A model generated the notes under the pieces. The model made no database searches, was not told the DNA's origin, and saw nothing but the letters and a program-made list of their open reading frames with translations. A program made the translations under genes and the position numbers. 64,000 bases of DNA from UBA11346 sp038060575. Its GTDB lineage: Bacteria > Planctomycetota > UBA11346. Each line of letters begins with the position of its first letter. The stretch's first letter is position 1. Positions 52,497 to 61,320 of this stretch are shown one piece after another. The DNA lies in contig CAZZAM010000001.1 of NCBI GenBank assembly GCA_964652775.1, positions 1 to 64,000 of the forward strand, in the 5' to 3' direction.

Positions 52497-53923
52497 GTTT
52501 TGGCACCGCGACCGTGAACATGCAGCGCCCGGCTCCGTTTCGCCTACGCGCCGACGATGCTGAACGTTTGTGCGCTGGTCGCTGGTACGGCCAGACGCGT
52601 GAAGTGACGATTCGCGGGGCCGCGATCGACAGCCGCAAGGTTGCACCCGGCTGTTTGTTCGCCTGTCTGCGCGGTGAACGCGCAGACGGTCACGATTTCG
52701 CCGAGATCGCTGTCGGAACCGGCGCGTCGTTGATCCTGGCTGAACGCGTGCTGAAGGTCCCAGTTCCGGTCCTCGTCGTGCGCGATGTGGCCACCGCACT
52801 TGCCGCGCTGGCCAGCGAATTCCGTTCGCGCGTCACCGGCACGATCTGGATCGGCGTCGCCGGTGCCAACGGCAAGACCACAACCAAGGAACTGATCGCC
52901 GCTGCTTGCCGCGCTGCTGGACGTGAACCGGTACTGGTCACGCAAGGCAACCTCAACAATCATCTCGGCGTGCCGCTGACCGTGTTCTCGTTGCCGGAAC
53001 GCGCGCGCTTTGCGGTTATTGAACTCGGCTCGAATCATCCCGGTGAATTGCCGCAGCTCGCTGCGATCGCCAAGCCCGACATCGGCTGCGTCGTATCGAT
53101 CGGTCCTGAACATCTTGAAGGATTCGCGGACCTCGCCGGAGTCACGCGTGAAGAATGCTCGCTATTTACCGCTCAACCAGCCAGCGCAGCGGCATTCCTC
53201 GGCACCTACAGTCTTGCAACCCAAGCGGCTCACCACGGTACCAACGCCGAGGCGCTGCTGACTATCGCGCGTCACGCCGCCGCTGGTCGAACGCTACATG
53301 TGTCAGGCCCGGCCGACAGCACGGGCGATGTACTGCGCACACCGGCTGGCGAAGCACGCCTGCGTTTGCTCGGCGCGCACAATCACGCCAACGCGTGGCT
53401 CGCCTACCAAGTCGCTGTGGCCGCTGGAGTTCCCGCCGCAGCGGCCCTAAGTGGTATCGCCAGTGTGAAGGCGACGCCTGGACGACTGCGTCCATTGCAA
53501 GCCGGTCCGCACCTGATCATCGATGACTGTTACAACGCCAACCCTGCCAGCATGGAAGCTGGCCTCATGGTGCTTGCCGGTTACAGTGGTCGTCGCCTCG
53601 CCGTGCTCGGTCACATGGGTGAACTGGGCGCAGCCAGCAAGCACGGTCACGAACTCGTCGGAGCCACCGCTGCCAGCCTCGGCGTTGCGCTGATCGCCGT
53701 CGGCCCTCTCGCCGCACCAATTCTCGCTTCGTATCGCAACGCCGGCGGCACGGATGGCCAAACTGCTGCTGATCGCACGCTCGCAACCACGCTAGCCACA
53801 GCATGGATGCGCGGCGGCGCAGCCACGGTGCTGATCAAGGGCAGTCGCTCCGCTCATCTTGAATCCGTCGTCGATGCGTTGTGCGTGGCGCATGGACTCC
53901 CGGCACCGGGAGGGGTCCACTGA
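52493..53923 (+). CDS. murF: UDP-MurNAc-tripeptide:D-Ala-D-Ala ligase
   Basis: 476 residues. It joins D-Ala-D-Ala to the tripeptide precursor. Seen are IDSRKVAPGCLFACLRG in domain 1, the ATP loop GVAGANGKTTTKEL (about 120-133), the AVIELGSNHPGEL segment, ECSLFT and IIDDCYNANPASME near the C-terminus. The start overlaps murE by four bases. It probably uses the D-Ala-D-Ala made by ddl in the same operon. Confidence 0.95.
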   Translation: MSFGTATVNMQRPAPFRLRADDAERLCAGRWYGQTREVTIRGAAIDSRKVAPGCLFACLRGERADGHDFAEIAVGTGASLILAERVLKVPVPVLVVRDVATALAALASEFRSRVTGTIWIGVAGANGKTTTKELIAAACRAAGREPVLVTQGNLNNHLGVPLTVFSLPERARFAVIELGSNHPGELPQLAAIAKPDIGCVVSIGPEHLEGFADLAGVTREECSLFTAQPASAAAFLGTYSLATQAAHHGTNAEALLTIARHAAAGRTLHVSGPADSTGDVLRTPAGEARLRLLGAHNHANAWLAYQVAVAAGVPAAAALSGIASVKATPGRLRPLQAGPHLIIDDCYNANPASMEAGLMVLAGYSGRRLAVLGHMGELGAASKHGHELVGATAASLGVALIAVGPLAAPILASYRNAGGTDGQTAADRTLATTLATAWMRGGAATVLIKGSRSAHLESVVDALCVAHGLPAPGGVH

Positions 53924-53924
53924 C

Positions 53925-55103
53925 ATGATTTACTATCTCGCGCAACACAACGAATCGCTGAAGATCCTCACTGGTGTAACGCCACGCGTAATTCTCGCGG
54001 CGGCGACGGCGTTTGTGATCATGCTGCTGATCATGCCGCCACTCATTCGCTGGTTGAAGCGGATGAAGTTCGGTGAGTCCGGTGCTAAAGGCCAAGGTGC
54101 TGAAGTCGTTGACGCGATGCGCGAAGGGAAAAAAGGCACGCCGACGATGGGCGGCATCGGTATCGTCATCGCCATCACGATTGCGACCCTGCTGTGGGCC
54201 GATCTCGGCGAGGCACGGCCGTGGGTGCTACTCGGTGCGCTGGTTGGATTCGCATCGCTCGGCTATCTTGATGATCGCACTAAAATATTCAAAGGTTCCA
54301 AGGGTCTCTCGACCTGGTTGAAGCTCACGCTGCAGGTCGCGCTGGCAGTCGGCTGTGGTTTGGCGATCTGGGCAATCGGAACCCACGACGCCGACACCCT
54401 GCTCAAGGGCGCAAGTCCAGCCGGCATGCCCGAGGGTTTCTATAAGAAAGACCTGGGCAATGCGGAATACATCGTCCGCCTCGCAATTCATCAACTGGCC
54501 TTCCCTTTCGTCAGCGTTATCCACGCGATCGACCTCAACTTCTGGATTGTTCCGTGGGCGGCGTTCGTCGCTACGTCGTGCGCCAATGGCGTGAACTTTA
54601 CCGATGGCATGGATGGCCTCGCCAGCGGTACTGTGTTCATCGCTGCAATCGCCTTCGTCATCATCGCGTATCTGGTGTCACGCGTGGACAGCGCAGATTA
54701 TCTACAACTCCTCTACGTGTCCGGCGGTCAGGAAGTCGCCGTCGTCTGCGCCGCGATGGCTGGGGCATGTCTCGGTTTTCTATGGTTCAATTGCGCTCCA
54801 GCCGAAGTGTTCATGGGCGACACCGGCTCGCAGGCGTTGGGTGGCACGCTCGGCCTCGCCGCACTGATGACCAAACAGGAATTCCTGTTGCTGCTGGTCG
54901 GTGCTGTCTTCGTTGTTGAAGCGGCTTCAGTAGTCATCCAGGTGATTTCGTTCCGCTGTTTTGGCCGCCGTGTCTTCCTGTGCACGCCGATCCATCACCA
55001 CTTCCAGTACCTAGGCTGGTCTGAATCCAAGATCGTCCTGCGCTTCTGGATCGTCGCCGCCATCTGCGCCCTCGTCGCCCTCGCCACCCTCAAACTGCGT
55101 TGA
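53925..55103 (+). CDS. mraY: Phospho-N-acetylmuramoyl-pentapeptide transferase MraY
   Basis: 392 residues from ATG 53925, with GGGAGGGG upstream; one base separates it from the murF stop. It makes lipid I from UDP-MurNAc-pentapeptide and undecaprenyl phosphate in the inner membrane. About ten hydrophobic segments are seen, with GTPTMGGIGI, LGYLDDRTK-like (GYLDDRTKI), NGVNFTDGMDGLASG and CTPIHHHFQYLGW, the last two bearing the active-site Asp and His residues. The upstream frame to 53859 lies inside murF. Confidence 0.95.
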   Translation: MIYYLAQHNESLKILTGVTPRVILAAATAFVIMLLIMPPLIRWLKRMKFGESGAKGQGAEVVDAMREGKKGTPTMGGIGIVIAITIATLLWADLGEARPWVLLGALVGFASLGYLDDRTKIFKGSKGLSTWLKLTLQVALAVGCGLAIWAIGTHDADTLLKGASPAGMPEGFYKKDLGNAEYIVRLAIHQLAFPFVSVIHAIDLNFWIVPWAAFVATSCANGVNFTDGMDGLASGTVFIAAIAFVIIAYLVSRVDSADYLQLLYVSGGQEVAVVCAAMAGACLGFLWFNCAPAEVFMGDTGSQALGGTLGLAALMTKQEFLLLLVGAVFVVEAASVVIQVISFRCFGRRVFLCTPIHHHFQYLGWSESKIVLRFWIVAAICALVALATLKLR

Positions 55104-56356
55104 ACACGACCATGGACCCAGCCCATCGCCTACGGCTCGCACTCTTCATCATTGTCGGCTCGCTCTGCGGCTTCGGCTTGGTGATGATCGCCTCGACGAC
55201 GATCATCGGCACTGGGCGTGGCGATGGCAGCATGACCTATTCATTCCTACTCAAGCAGATCTTCGCGATGGGAGTTGGCATCGGCGGGGCAATCCTGATC
55301 AGCCGCCTGGGCGTTGGCCGCCTGGCTGACAAACGTATCGTCATCCTTGCCGTCGCCGTTGCCATCATCGCTCTGCTCGGCGTGTTGACCATCGGTCGTG
55401 AAATCAATGGCGCTCGCCGTTGGATCGATCTTGGCCCAATAAATCTGCAGCCAGCGGAAATCGCTAAACTGGTCGTGGTGATTGCCGTGGCGTGGATTCT
55501 TGGCCATAGCGCCGAACGCATTCGCACGTTTCGTTTCGGCCTTTTGTTCCCGGTCCTCGCATTCGCCGTGCTTGGCGGACTCGTCTACGCAACCAGGGAT
55601 CTCGGCTCGGTGGTGGTCATGGGCGTTGTGTTGGTGGCGATGATGATGATGGCTGGTGCACGTTGGCTGGAACTGTGCGGCATCGGACTCGCAGTGCTTC
55701 CCATGCTTGCCTATTATGCGGTGTGGTCGGTGAGTTACCGCCGCGAGCGTTTCTTCGCGTTCCTCGATCCTTGGAATAGCGATGGTCCCGCAGGCTACCA
55801 TCTGCAGCAGTCATTCGTTGCGATAGGCAGCGGTGGCGTCAGTGGTCTCGGACTCGGCGAGGGTGGAGCCAAGCTCTCGTTCCTTCCTGAGCGTCACACT
55901 GATTTCATCTTTGCCGTCATCTGCGAAGAGTTCGGCATGATCGGTGGCCTCGGTGTCGCCGCCATGTTCATGGCCCTGGTTGTCGTCGGCTTGATGATCG
56001 CTCAGCAATCGCGCGACCTGCATCGTCGGTTGCTTGCCACTGGAGCAGTCGTGCTGCTCGGCACGCAGGCGTTCTGGAACATGTTGGTCGTTACCGGCGC
56101 TGCACCGACCAAGGGCCTGACCCTCCCATTCATCAGCTATGGCGGCTCCTCCATCGTTATTTGTCTGGTCCTTATTGGCGTGCTTGATGCCTGCGCGCGC
56201 GCGAATGCTCTCGAGCTGCGCCACGCACCACTCAGCCGCCGTAGTATTGGCGCCCATTCAACCCGGCTGAAATCCACGCGCGGAGTGACCACCATCGCTC
56301 CAGTGTCTCGTCCAGTGACCGCCACCATGTTGCGTCGTGCCTCTGAGGTGACCTAA
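55100..56356 (+). CDS. ftsW: Septal peptidoglycan glycosyltransferase FtsW
   Basis: 418 residues from TTG 55100 (overlap with mraY) or 414 from ATG 55112. It is a SEDS family membrane protein with about ten helices that polymerises lipid II with FtsI. Seen are GREINGARRWIDLGPINLQPAE, HTDFIFAVICEEFGMIGG and GLTLPFISYGGSS, the signature loops. It follows mraY directly, where murD is usual in other bacteria. An approximately 40-residue basic tail ends the protein. Confidence 0.95.
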   Translation: MNTTMDPAHRLRLALFIIVGSLCGFGLVMIASTTIIGTGRGDGSMTYSFLLKQIFAMGVGIGGAILISRLGVGRLADKRIVILAVAVAIIALLGVLTIGREINGARRWIDLGPINLQPAEIAKLVVVIAVAWILGHSAERIRTFRFGLLFPVLAFAVLGGLVYATRDLGSVVVMGVVLVAMMMMAGARWLELCGIGLAVLPMLAYYAVWSVSYRRERFFAFLDPWNSDGPAGYHLQQSFVAIGSGGVSGLGLGEGGAKLSFLPERHTDFIFAVICEEFGMIGGLGVAAMFMALVVVGLMIAQQSRDLHRRLLATGAVVLLGTQAFWNMLVVTGAAPTKGLTLPFISYGGSSIVICLVLIGVLDACARANALELRHAPLSRRSIGAHSTRLKSTRGVTTIAPVSRPVTATMLRRASEVT

Positions 56357-56357
56357 A

Positions 56358-57482
56358 GTGCCCAAGGCTGACGGCATTTTGTTTTGCGGCGGTGGAACCG
56401 GTGGGCATGTCCTGCCCGGTCTTGCGGTTGCTTCCGCGCTGCGTGGACACGGCGTTGGCGGTTTACGTTGGATCGGGGATCCAGATCGCATTGAGGCAAA
56501 GCTCGTCCCGAGCCAACAGATCAACTTGCTGCCGCTTGGACTACGACGCCCGCGATTGTGGAACCCGCTGTGGATTGCCCACGCGATCGCAACTGCGTGG
56601 GGCGTGTGGCGCGAATTAACTGCGCGTCCACCGCGCGTGATCATTGCCTTGGGGGGCTACGCCTCGCTGGTGCCCGGTTTACTTGCGCCACTGATGCGAC
56701 GGCCATTGGTGGTGATGGAACAGAACGCGAGAGCTGGACGCACGAATAAATTGCTGGCCCGCTTCGCCGCACGGATCATCACCCAGTTCGATGAGTCCGC
56801 TTGTGGATTGCCGGCTACACGCGTACGCCGCTTCGGTAATCCCGTACGCGCCATCGCCTGCCACGAACGCGGATGTCAAGCCGAGTTCACCGTGCTGGTC
56901 GTTGGTGGCAGCCTAGCGGCCAAAAGCCTCAACGATCTGGTCGCACTGAGTGTGCATCAGCTCAAGCGGATCACGGGCCTGCGCGTGATTCATATCGCCG
57001 GTGAACAAGACCGCGGTCGCATCGCATCGATTTACGCTGAGGCCGGGATGACTGCCGAAGTTCTCGGTTTCGTCGATGACATACCACGGTTGTATGATCG
57101 CGTCGATTTGGCAGTCACGCGGGCCGGGGCCACCACCGTCGCCGAACTCTGCGCCGCCGGTATTCCTGCCATCTACATTCCGCTACCATGGGCGGCTGAT
57201 GATCATCAGACGGCCAACGCGCAGGCGATTGCCGCTGTTGGTGGGGCGCTTGTGCTGGCGCAAGCAACCACACGACCCGAAGACGTTGCTACGCATATTG
57301 CCGATCTTGCCACCGATCGCGCGCGCGTGACGGTCATGGGCAAAGCTGCTGCCATGCTCGCCCGACCAGACGCTGCCGTGCGCGTGGCCAGGCTGGTGCA
57401 ACGGCTGATCGCCCCACGTCGCCTCGGCAAATCCGCTTCTCGTTCCGCTTGGCGTGCGCGCCTAGTGGACACCAACCACTGA
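56358..57482 (+). CDS. murG: UDP-GlcNAc:lipid I transferase MurG
   Basis: 374 residues from GTG 56358. It adds GlcNAc to lipid I on the inner face of the membrane. It carries CGGGTGGHVLPGLAVA at the N-terminus, GGYASLVPGLLAPL, VVGGSLAAKSLND and the nucleotide-sugar site AVTRAGATTVAEL with IPLPWAADDHQTANA. The length is normal, with an arginine-rich tail. One base separates it from ftsW. Confidence 0.94.
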   Translation: MPKADGILFCGGGTGGHVLPGLAVASALRGHGVGGLRWIGDPDRIEAKLVPSQQINLLPLGLRRPRLWNPLWIAHAIATAWGVWRELTARPPRVIIALGGYASLVPGLLAPLMRRPLVVMEQNARAGRTNKLLARFAARIITQFDESACGLPATRVRRFGNPVRAIACHERGCQAEFTVLVVGGSLAAKSLNDLVALSVHQLKRITGLRVIHIAGEQDRGRIASIYAEAGMTAEVLGFVDDIPRLYDRVDLAVTRAGATTVAELCAAGIPAIYIPLPWAADDHQTANAQAIAAVGGALVLAQATTRPEDVATHIADLATDRARVTVMGKAAAMLARPDAAVRVARLVQRLIAPRRLGKSASRSAWRARLVDTNH

Positions 57483-57493
57483 CAGCAGTCGCC

Positions 57494-58915
57494 ATGATCA
57501 CTACCCGCTTTCGCAACCTTCACATTCATCTCGTCGGCATCGGCGGGGCTGGCGTTTCTGCGCTGGTTCCATTGTTGCTGCGCGTCGGAGCGCGGATCAG
57601 TGGTTGCGACGAACAGGACTCCTCGGTGTTGCGCCGTTTGCGCGAACGTGGGATTACCTGTCTGGTCGGACACGATCCGGCGCACCTCGCCCAGGCCGAT
57701 CTGGTTGTCCATACTGCCGCGATGGGCCGCGACCATCCCGAGCTAGCTACGGCCATTGCCCGTGGCATTCCGGTGATGACCCGTGGCGAATGCCTGGTGA
57801 AGCTGATGGAAGGCAGCCGCACAATCGCGATCAGCGGCAGTCACGGAAAAACCACGACAACGTGGATGACTGGACACCTGCTAACTGAAGCCGGCCTTGA
57901 TCCGGTCGTCATGGTCGGTGGTTCGGTGCAGGCTCTGGATGGCGGTGGTGCCCGCGCTGGTGCTGGCGACACGTTCATCGCCGAGACCGATGAAAGCGAT
58001 GGCAGTTTTGCAACGGTTGATCCTGAGATCGCAGTCCTCACCAATCTCGATCACGAACACCTGCGTCACTACGGCTCGTTCGCCGCCCTGGAAGATGCCT
58101 TCAACTCGTGGCTGCGGCGCATTCCCGCGCATGGTGCAGTGATCGTGCCAAGCGAGGGACTGTCCGACCGCGTGTTGAGCGGTGTGCGTTGCCGCGTGAT
58201 TCGCTGTGGCCTGAATGCAGGCGACTGGCATGCAACAAACCTGGAGCTGGGTCCTGATGGCAGTCGCATGCATGTCATCGGCAACGGTCATGATATGGGC
58301 GAGATACTGGTAACGATACCTGGCGCACACATGGCGCTCAATGCGATCATGGCCTGCGCCGCTGCCCGTCAGGCTGAGCCGAAGATTGATCTCTCCGCGC
58401 TGTCCCGCTGCGAACGCGTACGTCGCCGCTTCACCGTGCATGGCGATCCCGCCGGTATTCGCGTGGTTGAAGACTACGGTCATCATCCAACCGAAGTCCG
58501 CGCAACCATCGCTGCTGCACGTCTCGCTGGTGGCCGGGTCCACGTCCTCTTCCAGCCCCACCGCTACACGCGCACCGCCGATTGCTTCGACGCATTCACC
58601 GCAGCGTTCGACCAGGCGCATGGCGTGGCCATCCTGCCGGTGTACGCCGCGAGTGAGGAACCCATTCCCGGGGTAAACTCTGCCGACCTTGCCCAGGCGA
58701 TCCGTCAACGTCGCGTCGGCATGGGTGAGGAAACCGTGACCCACGTCAGCGACGGTGTCGCTGCCATTCAACATCTTGCGGCCATGGCCATGCCCGGTGA
58801 CACCGTGCTGGTTCTAGGAGCCGGCGATGTCGGTCGGCTCGCGCCGCAGGTGGTCGATTTTTTTATCAACGCGCCCGGCCGTGAATCGGCCGGGGTGGAA
58901 GCGATCGAAGCGTGA
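57494..58915 (+). CDS. murC: UDP-N-acetylmuramate:L-alanine ligase
   Basis: 473 residues from ATG 57494. It starts the stem peptide by adding L-Ala to UDP-MurNAc. Visible are HLVGIGGAGVSAL at the N-terminus, the ATP loop ISGSHGKTTTTWM, ETDESDGSF, LTNLDHEHLRHYGS, and YGHHPTEVRATI in the C-terminal domain, with FQPHRYTR. The frame continues to 57449 inside murG but without a better start. It ends in a repeat-filled gap. Confidence 0.95.
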   Translation: MITTRFRNLHIHLVGIGGAGVSALVPLLLRVGARISGCDEQDSSVLRRLRERGITCLVGHDPAHLAQADLVVHTAAMGRDHPELATAIARGIPVMTRGECLVKLMEGSRTIAISGSHGKTTTTWMTGHLLTEAGLDPVVMVGGSVQALDGGGARAGAGDTFIAETDESDGSFATVDPEIAVLTNLDHEHLRHYGSFAALEDAFNSWLRRIPAHGAVIVPSEGLSDRVLSGVRCRVIRCGLNAGDWHATNLELGPDGSRMHVIGNGHDMGEILVTIPGAHMALNAIMACAAARQAEPKIDLSALSRCERVRRRFTVHGDPAGIRVVEDYGHHPTEVRATIAAARLAGGRVHVLFQPHRYTRTADCFDAFTAAFDQAHGVAILPVYAASEEPIPGVNSADLAQAIRQRRVGMGEETVTHVSDGVAAIQHLAAMAMPGDTVLVLGAGDVGRLAPQVVDFFINAPGRESAGVEAIEA

Positions 58916-58934
58916 TGAATCTGATTCATCCTAT

Positions 58935-59102
58935 CCAAGGCAACCGCAGAGGCGCAGAGGCCGCTGAGATCGCAGAGGAGATCCAGATTCGATTGTCACC
59001 TTGCGAGTCGTCGGAACCAACAACAGCAACAGCCTCCAACCTCAATTCGCTGCGGAACTCTGCGTCCTCAGCGGCCTCTGCGCCTCTGCGGTTGCCTTGG
59101 GG
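58935..59102. repeat. Inverted repeat of the CAACCGCAGAGGCGCAGAGG family between murC and murB
   Basis: Left arm 58935 to about 58982 (CCAAGGCAACCGCAGAGGCG...) and right arm about 59054-59102 (...GCGGTTGCCTTGG), with about 70 unique bases between. The insertion separates murC from murB in an operon whose other junctions are mostly four-base overlaps. Confidence 0.82.
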
Positions 59103-59158
59103 GTTTTCAAACGCCGGATTTAGGCTGTATTCTAAGTGGACGACCCGCCTCTGCCAAA

Positions 59159-59212
59159 CTGCCCCTCTGCGTCCTCAGCGGCCTCTGCGCCTCTGCGGTT
59201 GCCTTGGGGAAT
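59159..59212. repeat. Solo right arm of the same repeat, next to the murB start
   Basis: CCCCTCTGCGTCCTCAGCGG through GCGGTTGCCTTGGGG repeats the right arm of the preceding element (59054-59102) about 105 bases later, without a left arm. It supplies nearly all of the DNA just upstream of murB. Confidence 0.75.
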
Positions 59213-59231
59213 TCCATTGAAGCTATCAGCG

Positions 59232-60179
59232 ATGATCTCCACCTCTTTCAGCGCGGAGTTTCGCACACGCAATCGGGTTGCCGAGGAGCGTCTCGCTGCG
59301 CTGACCACGTTTCGCATCGGCGGACCGGCGACCGTGGCGATGCTCGACGTGCGCGACGATCTCGCTGAAGTTCTTGGCCGTGGCTCTCGTTGGCTCGGCA
59401 AGGGTGCGAATCTCCTCGTTGGTGATAACGGTCCTGGCGTTCCCGTCGTGCGCCTTGGTCGGGCGTTTGACGTCATCACGGATCTCGGCATGCGCGACGG
59501 ACGCCGTCACGTCGCGGTCGGAGCGGCGACCGATCTGGCGAAACTCATCACGCATTGCATCAGCAACGGTCTCGCTGGCCCAGAAGGCCTTGCTGGTGTT
59601 CCCGCGACGGTCGGTGGCGCACTGCGCATGAATGCCGGTACCGCACACTGTTGGACGCTCGACTTCGTATCACGCGTTGAGATCGTGTTACCTGGACAGG
59701 ATCGCCCGCAATGGCTGGAGCGTTCAGCACTGCCAGCGGTCTATCGCAGCTCGGGCCTACCCAACGGAACACTGTTCCTTGGCTGTGAATTCGCCTTGGA
59801 ACCAGGTGATCCCATCGCACTGAAAGAACGCGGTGCAAAACTCAAAAAAGCCAAAGCGGATTCACAACCACTCGCCCTGCCCAGTGCCGGCTGCGTGTTC
59901 AAAAATCCCGCCAAGGATTTGCCTGCCGGCAAATTGATCGACGAACTCGGACTCAAAGGATCACGGATCGGCGGCGCGGAAATCAGCGCGATTCACGGCA
60001 ATTTTATCGTTAATCCGCAGCGCAATGCCACGGCTCAGGATGTGGTCACCTTGGTGCGTCGTATTCGCCGTACCGCATGGAAACAGCGCGGCATCGTCCT
60101 CGACATGGAAATCGAAGCCTGGGCCTGCCCTGACGAACTGCGCGCACCGCCGGCCGATTTGCCTGAGAGCGATGCATGA
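59232..60179 (+). CDS. murB: UDP-N-acetylenolpyruvoylglucosamine reductase
   Basis: 315 residues from ATG 59232; the frame to 59136 is made of repeat DNA and is not counted. FAD enzyme that makes UDP-MurNAc with NADPH. It has TTFRIGGPATVA, LGKGANLLVGDNG, the GLAGPEGLAGVPATVGGALRM core, GCVFKNP and the C-terminal IHGNFIVNP. The small size and missing Tyr-loop insert suggest a type II enzyme. Repeats lie on both sides, and no strong ribosome site is present. Confidence 0.94.
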   Translation: MISTSFSAEFRTRNRVAEERLAALTTFRIGGPATVAMLDVRDDLAEVLGRGSRWLGKGANLLVGDNGPGVPVVRLGRAFDVITDLGMRDGRRHVAVGAATDLAKLITHCISNGLAGPEGLAGVPATVGGALRMNAGTAHCWTLDFVSRVEIVLPGQDRPQWLERSALPAVYRSSGLPNGTLFLGCEFALEPGDPIALKERGAKLKKAKADSQPLALPSAGCVFKNPAKDLPAGKLIDELGLKGSRIGGAEISAIHGNFIVNPQRNATAQDVVTLVRRIRRTAWKQRGIVLDMEIEAWACPDELRAPPADLPESDA

Positions 60180-60205
60180 AATTCTACAACTCTTGGGCAA
60201 CACCT

Positions 60206-60380
60206 GAAGGCAACCGCAGAGGCGCAGAGGCCGCAGATGTGGGCATGGAAATTTTCACCACATCCACGCACGCGAATTCATGGCTGGATCCGAAGGATAC
60301 GTTTTTTGAAGAGCTGATCACTGCAAGCCCAACTTCCCCTCTGCGCCCTCTGCGGCCTCTGCGCCTCTGCGGTTGCCTTG
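60206..60380. repeat. Inverted repeat of the CAACCGCAGAGGCGCAGAGG family between murB and ddl
   Basis: Left arm 60206 to about 60238 (AAGGCAACCGCAGAGGCGCA...) and right arm about 60335-60380 (...CTCTGCGGTTGCCTTG), with about 95 unique bases between. The right arm ends 14 bases before the ddl ATG. Confidence 0.82.
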
Positions 60381-60393
60381 AAAGTCGGCAAGT

Positions 60394-61320
60394 ATGCTAG
60401 TCGATCTCATCGTCGGTGGACCCGGTCACGAGGCCGAGATCAGTCGCCGCAGTGGCAAGAATATCGCTGCTGCGTTGCGCCAACGAAAACACGATGTGGC
60501 CGTGGTCGAGATCGCCAAACAGCTTGATCCGTCGCAACTGCGTCCAGGCGCGGTGGTCTTCAACATTGTCCACGGCACTTATGGCGAAGACGGTGTGCTC
60601 CAGACGCTGTTGGATCGACTTGGCGTCGCCTACGTTGGCTCCACTGCCGACGTCAGTCGCCTATGCATGGATAAATCGCGCGCCAAAGACCGACTGACCC
60701 AGGCTGGCGTGCGCGTGCCGTGGGGCGTTGAGGTTGATCTCGGCCGTCCATTCAAGCCCAGCGATCTGAAACTGCCGCATCACGGCGGACTGGTCCTTAA
60801 ACCAGCAGACGATGGCAGCAGCGTTGGCCTGAAGATGGTCGCCAATCCCGGTTGGGTGCTGCCAGCGGTCGAAGAACTCTTACGCGAAGTCGGTCCACGG
60901 CGTTACCTGATCGAAGAACGCCTGCCCGGCCCCGAATACACCGTCGCTGTCATCGATGAGGCCAACGGGCCGCGTGCGCTGCCTGCGCTCTACATCAAGG
61001 CCGCCGAGGTCTTCGACTACGCCGCCAAGTATCAGCGCGACGACACCATCGAGGAGCCAGTACACGACGCCGACCTCGATCGCCGCCTGGGCGAGATTGG
61101 TGTCGCCGCCTATCGTGCCTGCGGCTGTCGTGACTTCGCCCGTATGGACGTGATGGCCACCGCCGATGGCGGACTCGCCGTTTTGGAGCTGAACACCCTA
61201 CCAGGGATGACCGACCGTAGCTTGGTGCCCAAGGCCGCCGCTGCAGCCGGTATCGCATTCGACCAACTGGTCGATAGCCTGGTGCATCGCGCCGCCGCCC
61301 GCGCTGGAACCAAGCCATGA
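60394..61320 (+). CDS. ddl: D-alanine:D-alanine ligase
   Basis: 308 residues. It makes D-Ala-D-Ala from two D-Ala with ATP for MurF. ATP-grasp fold: GGPGHEAEISRRSG near the start, NIVHGTYGEDG, GLVLKPADDGSSVGL, EERLPGPEYTVAVI, and ELNTLPGMTDRSLVPKAA at the end. The length is normal. The stop overlaps ftsQ by four bases. Confidence 0.95.
   Translation: MLVDLIVGGPGHEAEISRRSGKNIAAALRQRKHDVAVVEIAKQLDPSQLRPGAVVFNIVHGTYGEDGVLQTLLDRLGVAYVGSTADVSRLCMDKSRAKDRLTQAGVRVPWGVEVDLGRPFKPSDLKLPHHGGLVLKPADDGSSVGLKMVANPGWVLPAVEELLREVGPRRYLIEERLPGPEYTVAVIDEANGPRALPALYIKAAEVFDYAAKYQRDDTIEEPVHDADLDRRLGEIGVAAYRACGCRDFARMDVMATADGGLAVLELNTLPGMTDRSLVPKAAAAAGIAFDQLVDSLVHRAAARAGTKP

Noticed and set aside
59136..59231. 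Longer start for murB
   Set aside because: The extra residues come from repeat DNA and the family starts near the chosen ATG at 59232.
58935..60380. Possible CRISPR array from repeated CGCAGAGG stretches
   Set aside because: The units are inverted pairs of different spacing without equal-length spacers, and no cas gene is nearby.
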